A stretch of DNA of 6,843 nucleotides from Phycisphaerae bacterium (lineage in GTDB: Bacteria > Planctomycetota > Phycisphaerae > Phycisphaerales > Phycisphaeraceae): the NCBI GenBank assembly GCA_002688155.1, contig NZCH01000119.1, forward strand, positions 1-6,843, in the 5' to 3' direction. Shown here one piece after another: positions 1-6,773 of this stretch. Both the position numbers and the translations under genes were made by a program. Numbering within the stretch: position 1 is the stretch's first letter; the number at the start of each line of letters is the position of its first letter. The notes beneath the pieces were generated by a model that worked only from the letters and a program-made list of their open reading frames with translations, did not search any database and had not been told where the DNA came from.

Positions 1-268
1 CCTGGTCCTGCCATTGGTCAAACTTCAGGCGGCCTTCGACGAGGATTGGATCGCCCTTGTGAAGGTATTGATTGATCACTTCACCGGTCTTGCCCCACGC
101 CTCAGCATCCACAAAGGTGGTCTCCTGCTGCTTCTCGCCACCGCCGTCCGTGTAGTTGCGGTTGATCGCCATGCCGATCTGACACACGTCCGTGTTGTTG
201 GGAGTCTGGCGCAGTTCAGGATCACGCGTGAGGTTGCCCATCACAATGACCTTGTTCAGATTTGGCAT
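1..268 (-). CDS. ssb: Single-stranded DNA-binding protein, N-terminal 89 residues (3' end outside window)
   Basis: SSB coats single-stranded DNA during replication, repair and recombination, acting as an oligomer of OB folds in the cytoplasm. The minus-strand frame reads MPNLNKVIVMGNLTRDPELR at its start, the classic first strand of bacterial SSB. It continues with an NRNY strand (residues 36-39), the TTFVDAEAWGKTGEV segment (50-64, with Trp58 where an aromatic stacks on DNA), the NQYLHKGDPILVEGRLK block (66-82) and a FDQW motif (83-86). The OB fold is nearly complete; the disordered linker and acidic tail that bind partner proteins would lie beyond base 1. The ATG at 268-266 is preceded by GGAG with a 7-base spacing, which fixes the start. 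A sigma70-type promoter lies about 80 bases upstream, so the gene is probably first in its transcript. No defect is visible in the part seen. Confidence 0.95.
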   Translation of the reverse strand, partial: MPNLNKVIVMGNLTRDPELRQTPNNTDVCQIGMAINRNYTDGGGEKQQETTFVDAEAWGKTGEVINQYLHKGDPILVEGRLKFDQWQDQ

Positions 269-331
269 GATGTTGCTCCATCTATGTGGCTTCTCAGCCT
301 CGAAAAAGTGAATGCCGGAACATCCGGGATG

Positions 332-350
332 CTAACATTTACCTAACATT
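332..350 (-). repeat. Direct repeat AATGTTAG x2 over the ssb -10 and start region
   Basis: Two identical 8-base copies (AATGTTAG on the minus strand, at 350-343 and 339-332) are separated by 3 bases, so their period is 11, about one helical turn. The first copy overlaps the -10 box and the second lies at the expected transcription start. Immediately downstream is the near-perfect palindrome CATCCCGGATG (331-321). This placement suits an operator for a regulator bound on one DNA face, but no regulator is known here and chance cannot be excluded. Confidence 0.4.
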
Positions 351-375
351 GTAATGGTGGGGCTGGGCCTGTCAA
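348..375 (-). promoter_or_regulatory. Sigma70-type promoter of ssb
   Basis: On the minus strand a perfect -35 box TTGACA (375-370) is followed after 16 bases by TACAAT (353-348), one mismatch from the -10 consensus. Transcription should begin near base 341, leaving a leader of about 70 bases before the ssb ATG at 268. A 6-bp inverted repeat, GGGGCT/AGCCCC (359-364 and 375-380), brackets the -35 box. Predicted from sequence only. Confidence 0.7.
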
Positions 376-379
376 GCCC

Positions 380-541
380 CGTGGTGAGTTGCTCAATCGG
401 GAGTTGTTCATTGGGCACGACGAGACCAGGTACGTGCTGGACGAGTGGCGCCTGACATACAGCCATCGACGCCCGCACAGCGGCATCGGCAGGCAAACGC
501 CGGCTCAGCCAGCGCATCACACACCAGCGATTCTCTCATAA
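380..541 (+). pseudogene. IS3-family transposase, C-terminal remnant (53 codons)
   Basis: The frame from 380 to the TAA at 539-541 reads GELLNRELF, then a TRYVLDEWRLTYSHRRPH segment and SGIGRQTPAQPA. This is the characteristic end of IS3-family OrfB (rve integrase core): the ELLNRE segment, the EW...Y-N/S-H-RPHS-LG helix and the TPA tail. All upstream parts are absent, including the catalytic DDE residues, and there is no start codon with a ribosome site, so it is a dead fragment. Homology stops abruptly at about 380, a few bases from the ssb -35 box, so the left part was lost by deletion or recombination. The fragment leads directly into a right-end terminal repeat at 546-570, as in intact elements. 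The family call is firm; the subgroup (IS407-like) is inferred from the end sequence. Confidence 0.85.
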
Positions 542-545
542 CGAC

Positions 546-570
546 TGGTACAGGGATCGGGGAGGGGTCA
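546..570 (+). repeat. Right terminal inverted repeat of the IS3-family remnant
   Basis: GGTACAGGGATCGGGGAGGG followed by GTCA resembles the IS407-group right end as I recall it, GGTACA-rich then ATCGGGGGCAGGTCA. Read inward on the minus strand it begins TGACCCCTCCCCGATC, matching the usual TGACC start of this group. It sits 4 bases after the transposase stop codon, as expected for this family. Confidence 0.65.
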
Positions 571-606
571 GTTAGCGACCGGAACGTGTAACGATGCGCC
601 CGACAA

Positions 607-643
607 AAATGGACCGCGAAATGGACCGTTTTCAGTGGCGACA
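607..643 (-). repeat. Tandem CGGTCCATTT repeats, possible IS21-like element end
   Basis: On the minus strand the stretch starts TGTCGCCACTGAAAACGGTC (643-624) and contains CGGTCCATTT twice (628-619 and 616-607), with a period of 12. IS21-family elements start with TGT and carry short repeated transposase-binding sites just inside their ends, often after a run like GAAAAC. This resemblance is the only evidence. No istA or istB coding fragment is visible, so this may instead be an unrelated short repeat. The bases between it and the IS3 end (571-606) hold nothing recognisable. Confidence 0.35.
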
Positions 644-685
644 CATGATCACGGCATACCAGGTATGACCACACCGATCATTAAT

Positions 686-702
686 GGCGTTTCAGAAACG
701 CC
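686..702 (-). terminator. Hairpin just downstream of tRNA-Arg
   Basis: GGCGTTT and AAACGCC form a perfect 7-bp stem with a 3-base loop, starting 8 bases past the mature 3' end of the tRNA. On the minus strand the bases after it are ATTAATG, which is only weakly T-rich. It may be a terminator for the tRNA transcript or a processing barrier for exonucleases. The short distance to the tRNA supports a role in ending this transcript. Confidence 0.5.
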
Positions 703-710
703 GATTGAAG

Positions 711-784
711 TACCCCGGCCAGGATTCGAACCTGGGACCTGCGGTTTAGAAGACCGCCGCTCTATCCAACTGAGCTACCGGGGC
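711..784 (-). tRNA. tRNA-Arg (anticodon TCT)
   Basis: The minus strand folds as a full 74-base cloverleaf. The acceptor stem GCCCCGG pairs with CCGGGGT (one G-U at the first pair), with discriminator A at 711. The D arm is GCTC-AGTTGGATA-GAGC. The anticodon arm GCGGT-CTTCTAA-ACCGC has TCT at positions 34-36, reading AGA/AGG arginine codons. The T arm is CCAGG-TTCGAAT-CCTGG. There is no large variable arm. The 3' CCA is not encoded (CTT follows the discriminator), so a CCA-adding enzyme is needed. The gene stands alone, with the promoter at 885-913 and a hairpin just downstream. Confidence 0.97.
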
Positions 785-884
785 TATCGCGTTGCGATCT
801 TGCGAAACGAGCGTCATGCCGATACGCAGGCACTTGCAGCCAGGTGTTGGGGAACTTAAGGATTCGTGATTCCGATTACAGGAG

Positions 885-913
885 ATCATAGGCCGGGTTT
901 ACCCTTTCGCCAA
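885..913 (-). promoter_or_regulatory. Candidate promoter for tRNA-Arg
   Basis: On the minus strand TTGGCG (913-908) and TATGAT (890-885) are separated by 17 bases, a good sigma70 arrangement with a near-consensus -10. It would start transcription about 95 bases before the tRNA 5' end, implying a 5' leader removed by RNase P. No better candidate was seen closer to the tRNA. The remainder of 785-1016 holds no gene that I can support. Confidence 0.4.
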
Positions 914-1016
914 ATACAATGAGAGGCCTACGGGTACCAACGCGCGGTACAATACCGATATCTCTGCGTGTGCCCGGGCTTGTGCTCCTTTACCGGTGGC
1001 CGGCAATCGCGAGTCC

Positions 1017-1376
1017 ATGGCAAAGACGGCGTCCAATCAGATCGGAGCGTTTCTTCAGGCCGTGATTCCCGACGAGGAATTGGTGCAGTGGTTCTGTGCT
1101 CTGGAGGATCTGCCGGACAAACAGGTGGCTGTGCGAATCGTGGTACTGGTCAAACGCATACGTCAGTAGGTTGAAAATGCTCAGTACATCAGCGCCGTCA
1201 AGGCGTTATCGGATCCCAGGGTGCCCGATGCGGCCATACGCATTTTGCGAGACTTGACCTGACGGGTGCACGGTGAATGCGTTGCGCGGCTGGCGCGGGT
1301 CTTGCCAGATGAGCAACTGTCGAGCACGCCGGTAGTGGATTGGGTGGTTGGTGGGCGGAGTCTTCGCATACGATGA
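1017..1376 (+). pseudogene. Decayed small protein gene, broken by in-frame stops
   Basis: From ATG 1017 (weak GAG only 3 bases upstream; GTG 996 is an alternative) the frame encodes 50 residues, including IPDEELVQWFCALEDLPDKQ and VAVRIVVLVKRIRQ, then meets TAG at 1167-1169. The same frame then stays protein-like for 30 codons (VENAQYISAVKALSDPRVPD, AAIRILRDLT) to TGA at 1260-1262. It continues as VARLARVLPDEQLSSTPVVD and WVVGG to TGA at 1374-1376. Near 1348 the next frame takes over plausibly with VFAYDEALHWVPLPADRCDG, suggesting a frameshift as well. The predicted protein is rich in helical, amphipathic stretches; I do not recognise the family. The simplest reading is an old gene with nonsense mutations (CAG to TAG at 1167 needs one transition) and a shift. 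An intact 50-residue peptide plus noncoding DNA is the alternative. The TPR gene starts about 100 bases downstream on the same strand. Confidence 0.45.
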
Positions 1377-1420
1377 GGCATTGCATTGGGTCCCGCTGCC
1401 AGCAGATCGTTGCGATGGTT

Positions 1421-1440
1421 GGCCGATGGTGGCCGATGAT
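1421..1440 (+). repeat. Short tandem repeat, 10-base unit x2
   Basis: GGCCGATGGT is followed directly by GGCCGATGAT, differing at one base, 33 bases before the TPR gene start. A third partial copy (GCGATGGTT) precedes it. No regulatory role is evident; it may be slippage in decaying sequence. Confidence 0.4.
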
Positions 1441-1472
1441 AACGGTAGTCGTGGATATTTCGAGGTTGTGGA

Positions 1473-4400
1473 GTGCATATCTCCTGTAATTATAAAAAGT
1501 TACGCTCGTTGGTGTCAGCCGCGGCGTTTTGCTTGCTGGTGGGATTTGCGTGCGCAGGTTGCAGTGAATCGCGTGACGGCAAGCTCGAACGGGCTGCTGC
1601 TGCGCTGAATCGCAATCAGCCTGAGCAATCGCTGTCAATTGCCGGGCAACTGCTCGCCGACAATCCGCTCGATGGGGACGCACTGGAACTGGCTGCCACC
1701 GCGCAGTTGCACCTGTCGCAGTTTGGTTCGGCGCAGGAACTGCTCGATCAGTTGGTGGACGTCGACCCTGAACGTGAGCGCGCTCACGACTTGCGTATGA
1801 GCACCGTACGCCTGTCGCTCGAGTCGCTTTTGTCGAATCAGGCCTTTGCACACAATGAGGCGATCGAACTTCAGTTTGACGAAGAGCTTTCGCGGGGTAA
1901 TCAATATGTCAAATGGTTCGAAGCGTCGCCGGATCGGACGGGCCATGGCCGGTTCTATCGCGCATCCCTGGCGTACTACGACGCTCAGCGCTGGGAAATC
2001 CTCCTCGGTGACGGGCAACTAACCGCGCAACTGGCGAGCACGGATTCGATTGTGCGGCACAAGGCCCGCCAGCAACGCGATCAGTATTACGCCCGTGTTG
2101 ATGAACGTTGGCAGTTGGCGTGCGCAGCACTTCGATCTGTCCTGGACGGTGATCCCGAACACGAGGAGGGATTTCGATTCTACATGCTATTGCTGGTGCG
2201 AGGCCGGTTGTGGGGAGACCTTTGGACGTGTCTGGACGAGTTGGCGAACTCGAAGAGTTTGATGACAGCGCCGATGGTTGCCGATGCTGTCGAGGCGTTG
2301 TCACGTGTGCCCGATGCGCTTCGGCCGTTCGTGGATCGCGCGGGAATCGGGATGCGGCTGTACGAAAAACTGGCAAAAGAACAGCGAAGCGGCCCGAAAG
2401 CCCAGCTTGCGCGAGCGTACCTTTTGTTGATGTTGCGTGAATGGGATGAGGCGGACGAATTGTTGCGGGGCTTGGGCGATGAGCGTACGGTGCGACTGGC
2501 GCGCGCCGAGGTCGCCTACCGCCGTCAGGACTGGGCAGGCGCGCGCGACGTGATTGAAGCAATGATTAGAGAGACCGGCCCGACGCTGCGTTTGCAGGTC
2601 CTGCTGGGTTTGTCTCAGATGCGATTGGGTGAGTCGGGCAAGGCGGAATCGGCACTGCGTGCCGCGACCCGCCTGGACCCGACCGACGCCAGCGGGTGGG
2701 AGGGGCTGCTCGAGGTCATGGTCGCGACGGGGCAAGTGGTCGAGTCGCAGCCTGACGTGGGCTGGTACTTTTTTTACCACGCGCAGGACCCGCGCGCTGC
2801 CCTGCGGGCACTGTCGTTTCGAATCGCGGCGGGACGTCGTGAAGAAGTCCGGCAAATGATGGTGGCTGTCGAGAAAATTGAACCGGCGTCACGGCTTGAC
2901 GGGCACTTGCAGGTTCTGGCGGACGGGTACGCGTTTTATGGTGACTACGAAAAGGCGCAGGAACATGCGGAGGCGCTGTTACAGCGGTGGCCCGACTCGC
3001 ACGACGCGATGATGCGCCTGGCACGTTTACTCGTGTTGCAGGACAAGGACGAGGAGCTGGCCCAACTCGTGTCGTCATGGGCACATGGCGGCATTACCCC
3101 GATGTTTCGACGGCGGCTGTTGGGACAGGTCCTGCTCGAGCATCACCGCTACGACGCGGCCGTCAACCATTTTTCAAAAATGCTTGACGACGGTGCGACC
3201 GATTCAAGGACCAGTGTGAAGCTTGCGATGGCGCTGTCTGGGTCAGGCGAGGCGGCGAAGGCGTACGACCTGGTGCAGGCGCTCTTGGTGGGTGACAATG
3301 AAGACGAGCTGGCGCATGCCGGCGCCGCGTGGCTGCGTCTTCACCGCGATCAGGCGCAGGCCGCGACCAGGCACATCGAGCGCATCGCCGAGGACCGGTA
3401 TGAGGTTGTCATCGAGCCGGTCGCACTGGCGAAGTGGTACGTCTATCGCGACCAGAACGCACTCGCTTTGAGTGTCTGCCACCGCGCGCTGATGGCGGGC
3501 AACGCTGATGGCCGGTTGCGCGAAACGGTGGCCCGACTGCACGCCCGGCGCGGTGAGATGGATGCCGCATGGCATCAACTGAACACCCTTGCGCACCAGT
3601 ACCCCAGCGATCGTGCGCGTTGGGTATTGCTCAAGCAACTTTACCTGAAGTACGACGATCCCAATCGGGGTGTCAACGCGCTGAATCGCATGTCCAGTGC
3701 GAATCCGCTTCTGACAACACTGGTCGCGGGGCAAATGATGGTTGAACTGGGGCAACCCCAACGCGCCGAACAAGTGCTGCACGAAGGCTATGAGAACGCT
3801 TTTGGCGCGGGCGATATGTTGGCGCTGGAGTTTGCGGATGCGATCGCGGCACTGCTGCAAGCGGGCCAGCGATTGGCCGGCGCGCGTAAGTATTATGAGC
3901 AATTGATTGAGGCGGGTATTACCGTCAACGCCGCACGCTGGCGTCTGATCGACATGGAGGCGGGCGACACACTGACCGACACGGCGGTCACTCATTTGCG
4001 GGCGCTCGCACGGACGGCAAACGATGATGCAACGAAATTGCGAATCACGGATTTGCTTATGCGTGTCCGCCAGTTTGAGCCTGCGCTGCAGTGGCTGGAG
4101 CGGTGGATCCAACGGCAACCGCGCCACGTACCGCTGATCCAGCAGCGTGCGCGCGTCCTGGTCCGTCTTGGGCTGGTCAAGCAGGCAATTCTCATATTGA
4201 CGGCGGCGGTGGATGCGGCGCCCCAGCGCATCGAGGCGTGGCTCGCGCTGGGGCAAACCTATGAGTTGGCGCTTGACTTTCCCGCGGCCGAGGCCACATA
4301 CGTGCGTGCCGCGCAGGCGGTGCCGGACCGTGCCTGGTCCTGTCATGCGCAGCGCGCGCAAATGTATATGCGCCTGGGATTGTGGAGGGTCGCGGCGCAG

Positions 4401-5951
4401 GCGTTCGCTGATATCGACACGCCTGACCACCTCTGGCCGGCAGACTTGGCCTGGGTGCGGGCGCGAGCGCATTACCGCCTGAAACAACTCGACGAGGCGA
4501 AGTATTGGCTGGCGAACATCTCGATACACGCTCCACTGTACCCCGATGCGCAGTGGCGCATGGCGCAAATCGCCATCGGCCGCGGTGAACTTGACGTTGC
4601 AAAGCAGATCATCGTGTCGTTGGCCGGCGACGGATCGACGGCGCCGGCGCTGGTTCGGATGCTCGCGGCGCACCGGCGATCCGACCGGCATTGGATTCAG
4701 ATGTTCGAATGGTCACATGATGCGCCGATCGCCGCACTGCAAGGTGCGCAGCGTGTGCGGTGGTTGGCGCTCGTGGCCCAGTCACATGACAGGGGGCCCA
4801 ACTGGTTCAGGCTTCTCGATGATGTGGAGTCCATCCTGGCGGTCACGCCCAATGATTGGTTGTTTGAATTGCGTCGGGTACTGCTCAAGGTGTATCTGGG
4901 CCGACGCGAGGACCTGTTTCAGGGCCTAAGTGCGGTATGGGGGGAGTTGCCCGCCGATACGCGGATTCTTCTGACTGATGTTCTGTCACTTGAGTCGGTG
5001 TCAGTTCGGCCCACCGATGCGGTGATCGCATACATCGATGCGCTGCTGCGGTCCGACTTGACGCGAGCGCGAGAGGTTGTGAAAAAGTTACCTTCCAGCC
5101 GTGTGTACTTCGCGCCTGATTTGATCGCGACGCTGTCGCAGCCGGACGCCGATTGGCAGGGGATCGCGAAAGCGACCGGCCGCGTCGCTCTTGCGCGGTT
5201 GGCGCTGGATGCCCAATTGCCCGCACTCGCACAAGAAATCTGCGAGGCGGAGATTCGCAAATATCCGCAATTGCACGTCGCGCACGCCCTTAACGTGCAG
5301 GCGATATTTGATATGGGTCAGCCGTTGGACCGAGCGCTTGCACGCGCCCAGGAGTCGATCCCCGAAGCGCACCTGACGCGTTACCTCGTTGCGCATGAGC
5401 ATTATCGCGCTGGGCGCCTGGACGAGTCTGCCGCAGCATTCAAGGGATTGATCGATGAACATCCAGACAACGACCACCTTGTGTACGAGTTGGCGATGGT
5501 GTTGCGTGAGTCAGGTTTTGACGACCAGGCGGAGCCTCACCTCGCGCAACTGGCGCGCAGTGGCCGGTCTTATGCGCTCAACGCCGCCGATGATCTGGCG
5601 GCCTACCTGGCGCGGTTGTCTGGCAATGAGGTGAATCGCGCCAACCGAGTGGTCACGCAATCGCTGTCATTCGGTGCGGCGTCATCCGGGCTGCTGGACT
5701 CCTCGGGATGGATCGCGTATCGACAGGGTGATTCGCAGCGTGCACGCGACCAACTTTGCAAAGCGCTGCTGTTACAGCCGACCCTGACCCGTGCCCACTA
5801 CCATCAGGGCGTCGTGTACCACGACTTGGACAACCCGCGTTGGGCGCGTTTTCATCTCACCGCCGCGACGGAGGGTGATCCGAGCGATCCTGCAACCGCC
5901 GAAGCCGTGAAAGCGCTCGACGAGCTTACAGAACCCCGGCCGGTGAAGTGA
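1473..5951 (+). CDS. Giant secreted TPR-repeat protein, probable lipoprotein (1492 aa)
   Basis: The predicted product is an all-helical scaffold of tetratricopeptide-like repeats, likely anchored in the envelope and binding other proteins; its partner is unknown. I chose GTG 1473 because GAGG (1462-1465) lies 7 bases upstream and the start gives a proper signal peptide: KKLR at 8-11, a hydrophobic core at 13-26, then CAG-Cys30. The -3 residue of the lipobox is Cys rather than the usual Leu, so lipidation is probable, not certain. Clear TPR-type helix pairs occur at about 37-110, 310-420, 477-640, 687-776, 857-1055 and 1242-1492, with weaker helical stretches between. The end, with LLDSSGWIAYRQGDSQRARD then LLLQPTLTRAHYHQGVVYHD, matches the LDTLGW...YHLG style of PEP-CTERM-associated TPR lipoproteins (PrsT type), but those are near 900 residues and no exosortase or EPS gene is visible here. 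No frameshift or stop interrupts the 4.5-kb frame. No clear promoter was found upstream. Confidence 0.93.
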   Translation: MHISCNYKKLRSLVSAAAFCLLVGFACAGCSESRDGKLERAAAALNRNQPEQSLSIAGQLLADNPLDGDALELAATAQLHLSQFGSAQELLDQLVDVDPERERAHDLRMSTVRLSLESLLSNQAFAHNEAIELQFDEELSRGNQYVKWFEASPDRTGHGRFYRASLAYYDAQRWEILLGDGQLTAQLASTDSIVRHKARQQRDQYYARVDERWQLACAALRSVLDGDPEHEEGFRFYMLLLVRGRLWGDLWTCLDELANSKSLMTAPMVADAVEALSRVPDALRPFVDRAGIGMRLYEKLAKEQRSGPKAQLARAYLLLMLREWDEADELLRGLGDERTVRLARAEVAYRRQDWAGARDVIEAMIRETGPTLRLQVLLGLSQMRLGESGKAESALRAATRLDPTDASGWEGLLEVMVATGQVVESQPDVGWYFFYHAQDPRAALRALSFRIAAGRREEVRQMMVAVEKIEPASRLDGHLQVLADGYAFYGDYEKAQEHAEALLQRWPDSHDAMMRLARLLVLQDKDEELAQLVSSWAHGGITPMFRRRLLGQVLLEHHRYDAAVNHFSKMLDDGATDSRTSVKLAMALSGSGEAAKAYDLVQALLVGDNEDELAHAGAAWLRLHRDQAQAATRHIERIAEDRYEVVIEPVALAKWYVYRDQNALALSVCHRALMAGNADGRLRETVARLHARRGEMDAAWHQLNTLAHQYPSDRARWVLLKQLYLKYDDPNRGVNALNRMSSANPLLTTLVAGQMMVELGQPQRAEQVLHEGYENAFGAGDMLALEFADAIAALLQAGQRLAGARKYYEQLIEAGITVNAARWRLIDMEAGDTLTDTAVTHLRALARTANDDATKLRITDLLMRVRQFEPALQWLERWIQRQPRHVPLIQQRARVLVRLGLVKQAILILTAAVDAAPQRIEAWLALGQTYELALDFPAAEATYVRAAQAVPDRAWSCHAQRAQMYMRLGLWRVAAQAFADIDTPDHLWPADLAWVRARAHYRLKQLDEAKYWLANISIHAPLYPDAQWRMAQIAIGRGELDVAKQIIVSLAGDGSTAPALVRMLAAHRRSDRHWIQMFEWSHDAPIAALQGAQRVRWLALVAQSHDRGPNWFRLLDDVESILAVTPNDWLFELRRVLLKVYLGRREDLFQGLSAVWGELPADTRILLTDVLSLESVSVRPTDAVIAYIDALLRSDLTRAREVVKKLPSSRVYFAPDLIATLSQPDADWQGIAKATGRVALARLALDAQLPALAQEICEAEIRKYPQLHVAHALNVQAIFDMGQPLDRALARAQESIPEAHLTRYLVAHEHYRAGRLDESAAAFKGLIDEHPDNDHLVYELAMVLRESGFDDQAEPHLAQLARSGRSYALNAADDLAAYLARLSGNEVNRANRVVTQSLSFGAASSGLLDSSGWIAYRQGDSQRARDQLCKALLLQPTLTRAHYHQGVVYHDLDNPRWARFHLTAATEGDPSDPATAEAVKALDELTEPRPVK

Positions 5952-5978
5952 GCGCTCAGTGGCGCCGAATCGCACCGG
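5940..5978. repeat. Inverted repeats between the two convergent genes
   Basis: CCGGTG (5940-5945) and CACCGG (5973-5978) can pair around a loop that contains the palindrome TGAGCGCTCA (5949-5958, overlapping the TPR stop codon) and GGCGCC (5961-5966). A second possible pair is CAGTG (5957-5961) with CACTG (5986-5990). None is followed by a T run on either strand, so this is not a typical intrinsic terminator. Any role in ending the two converging transcripts is speculation. Confidence 0.25.
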
Positions 5979-6001
5979 ACCGAACACTGTCGTGATTGCT
6001 G

Positions 6002-6730
6002 CTACCGACCCAATATCGCCCGCGCGTAAAACGCGCCGAACAGGGTGTGGTGTTCTTGTGCAAATGGAAGTTTGTATCTCGCGAATGACACCCAGACCTG
6101 CTGGCCCAGTGCGATCAGTCGCGCTTGTTCTGTCGTCAATTCGACGACGAGACGCTGCTCACTTGTCCGTATGCGCTTCTTGAATCGTTTGGTTGTGTCG
6201 ATCTTGTTCGTGTAGCCCACAACCGGACACGTCATTGGCGAGCCGTCCACAAGAAACGTGATGCTCTGAACGTGCTGGTACGATTGCGACGTGCGTCCAA
6301 GCGCAATGACCGCCTGCACGGCATCGACGGGGCCGGTCTGAATCTGCCCGGCAAACGAGTATTGCATGGCAAGCCACTGCTTGGCAGTGAGTGTCCCTGC
6401 TGAGCGGAACCGAACCATCTCCGAGCGAACAGTGGAGGTGTTACTGGACGGATCATGACGTGTGTACAGCGGAACCTGCCGCCGCAAGGTGACCTCGGTC
6501 GCATCGCGAGAATGAGTCGCCTTGATTGCCTGGTCGCGCGCGGACTGAAGTTGTGACTGCAATTGTGTCAACTCGGTGCGCAGGCGCTCGTTGTCCTCAC
6601 GAAGCGCCTGGTTCTCCGCTCGCAGCTGCTCAGTAACCTGGGAGGGATCATCCGCCAAAGCCTGACCGGTCTGTACGGCGCAGCCCAAGGCCGATGCAAC
6701 GATAGCGATCCTGTAAATAGCGCTGGTCAT
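6002..6730 (-). CDS. Exported coiled-coil protein of unknown function (242 aa)
   Basis: The first 26 residues form a signal peptide with a hydrophobic core at 8-19 and an ALA-DD cleavage site, so the mature protein should be periplasmic or surface-exposed. Residues 32-68 form a textbook coiled coil. Leucines 36, 43, 50 and 57 lie every seven residues, and Asn40, Asn47, Leu54 and Leu61 fill the other core position. Core Asn residues usually favour parallel dimers. A Thr/Ser-rich linker (90-103) leads to a C-terminal domain (about 104-242) with strand-like segments such as VQSITFLVDG (154-163) and QVWVSFARYKLPF (211-223). Cys168 is the only cysteine after cleavage. I do not recognise this domain. 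The ATG at 6730-6728 was chosen because it gives the signal peptide; no good ribosome site precedes it. The gene runs tail-to-tail with the TPR gene, 50 bases apart. Confidence 0.85.
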   Translation of the reverse strand: MTSAIYRIAIVASALGCAVQTGQALADDPSQVTEQLRAENQALREDNERLRTELTQLQSQLQSARDQAIKATHSRDATEVTLRRQVPLYTRHDPSSNTSTVRSEMVRFRSAGTLTAKQWLAMQYSFAGQIQTGPVDAVQAVIALGRTSQSYQHVQSITFLVDGSPMTCPVVGYTNKIDTTKRFKKRIRTSEQRLVVELTTEQARLIALGQQVWVSFARYKLPFAQEHHTLFGAFYARAILGR

Positions 6731-6756
6731 GGCGGGAATAGCATAAGGCCACCTCT

Positions 6757-6773
6757 AAAAATCCCCCGGATTT
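6757..6773 (-). repeat. Small hairpin with T run upstream of the coiled-coil gene
   Basis: On the minus strand AAATCC-GGG-GGATTT forms a 6-bp stem, with five consecutive T (6761-6757) ending the stem and following it. It could be a weak intrinsic terminator of a minus-strand gene beyond the window, or a leader structure of the 6002-6730 gene, whose ATG lies about 27 bases downstream. The stem is short and AT-rich, so confidence is low. The remaining bases 6774-6843 hold nothing I can support. Confidence 0.3.

Larger units (their letters stand above)
380..570 (+). mobile_element. Truncated IS3-family element (right end only)
   Basis: The transposase tail (380-541) is followed closely by a terminal sequence that ends in GGGGTCA at 570. 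Together they form the right-hand portion of an IS3-family element. No matching left end (TGACC...) occurs upstream in the window, so the copy cannot move and its target duplication cannot be identified. Confidence 0.75.

Noticed and set aside
14..346. Plus-strand 110-codon open frame over ssb
   Set aside because: It is the antisense shadow of ssb, which has unmistakable OB-fold sequence on the other strand.
915..953. Plus-strand TACAAT boxes (915-920 and 948-953) as promoters for the 1017 frame
   Set aside because: Neither has a recognisable -35 box at the right distance.
1167..1169. TAG read as pyrrolysine or programmed readthrough
   Set aside because: A second in-frame stop of another type (TGA at 1260) and a probable frameshift fit gene decay better; no recoding element is visible.
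1466..1496. Promoter TTGTGG...TATAAA with a later TPR start at TTG 1509 or GTG 1512
   Set aside because: The spacing is 19 bases, the later starts lack a ribosome site, and they would remove the basic KKLR part of the signal peptide.
1198..1851. Minus-strand open frame (217 codons) across the start of the TPR gene
   Set aside because: Its composition is low-complexity and shadow-like, it has no recognisable motif, and it overlaps the clear signal peptide region of the TPR gene.
3243..4691. Long minus-strand open frame (482 codons) opposite the TPR gene
   Set aside because: It lies wholly antisense to a strongly supported coding frame, its product is Arg/Gln/His-rich without any domain, and such shadows are common opposite GC-rich genes.
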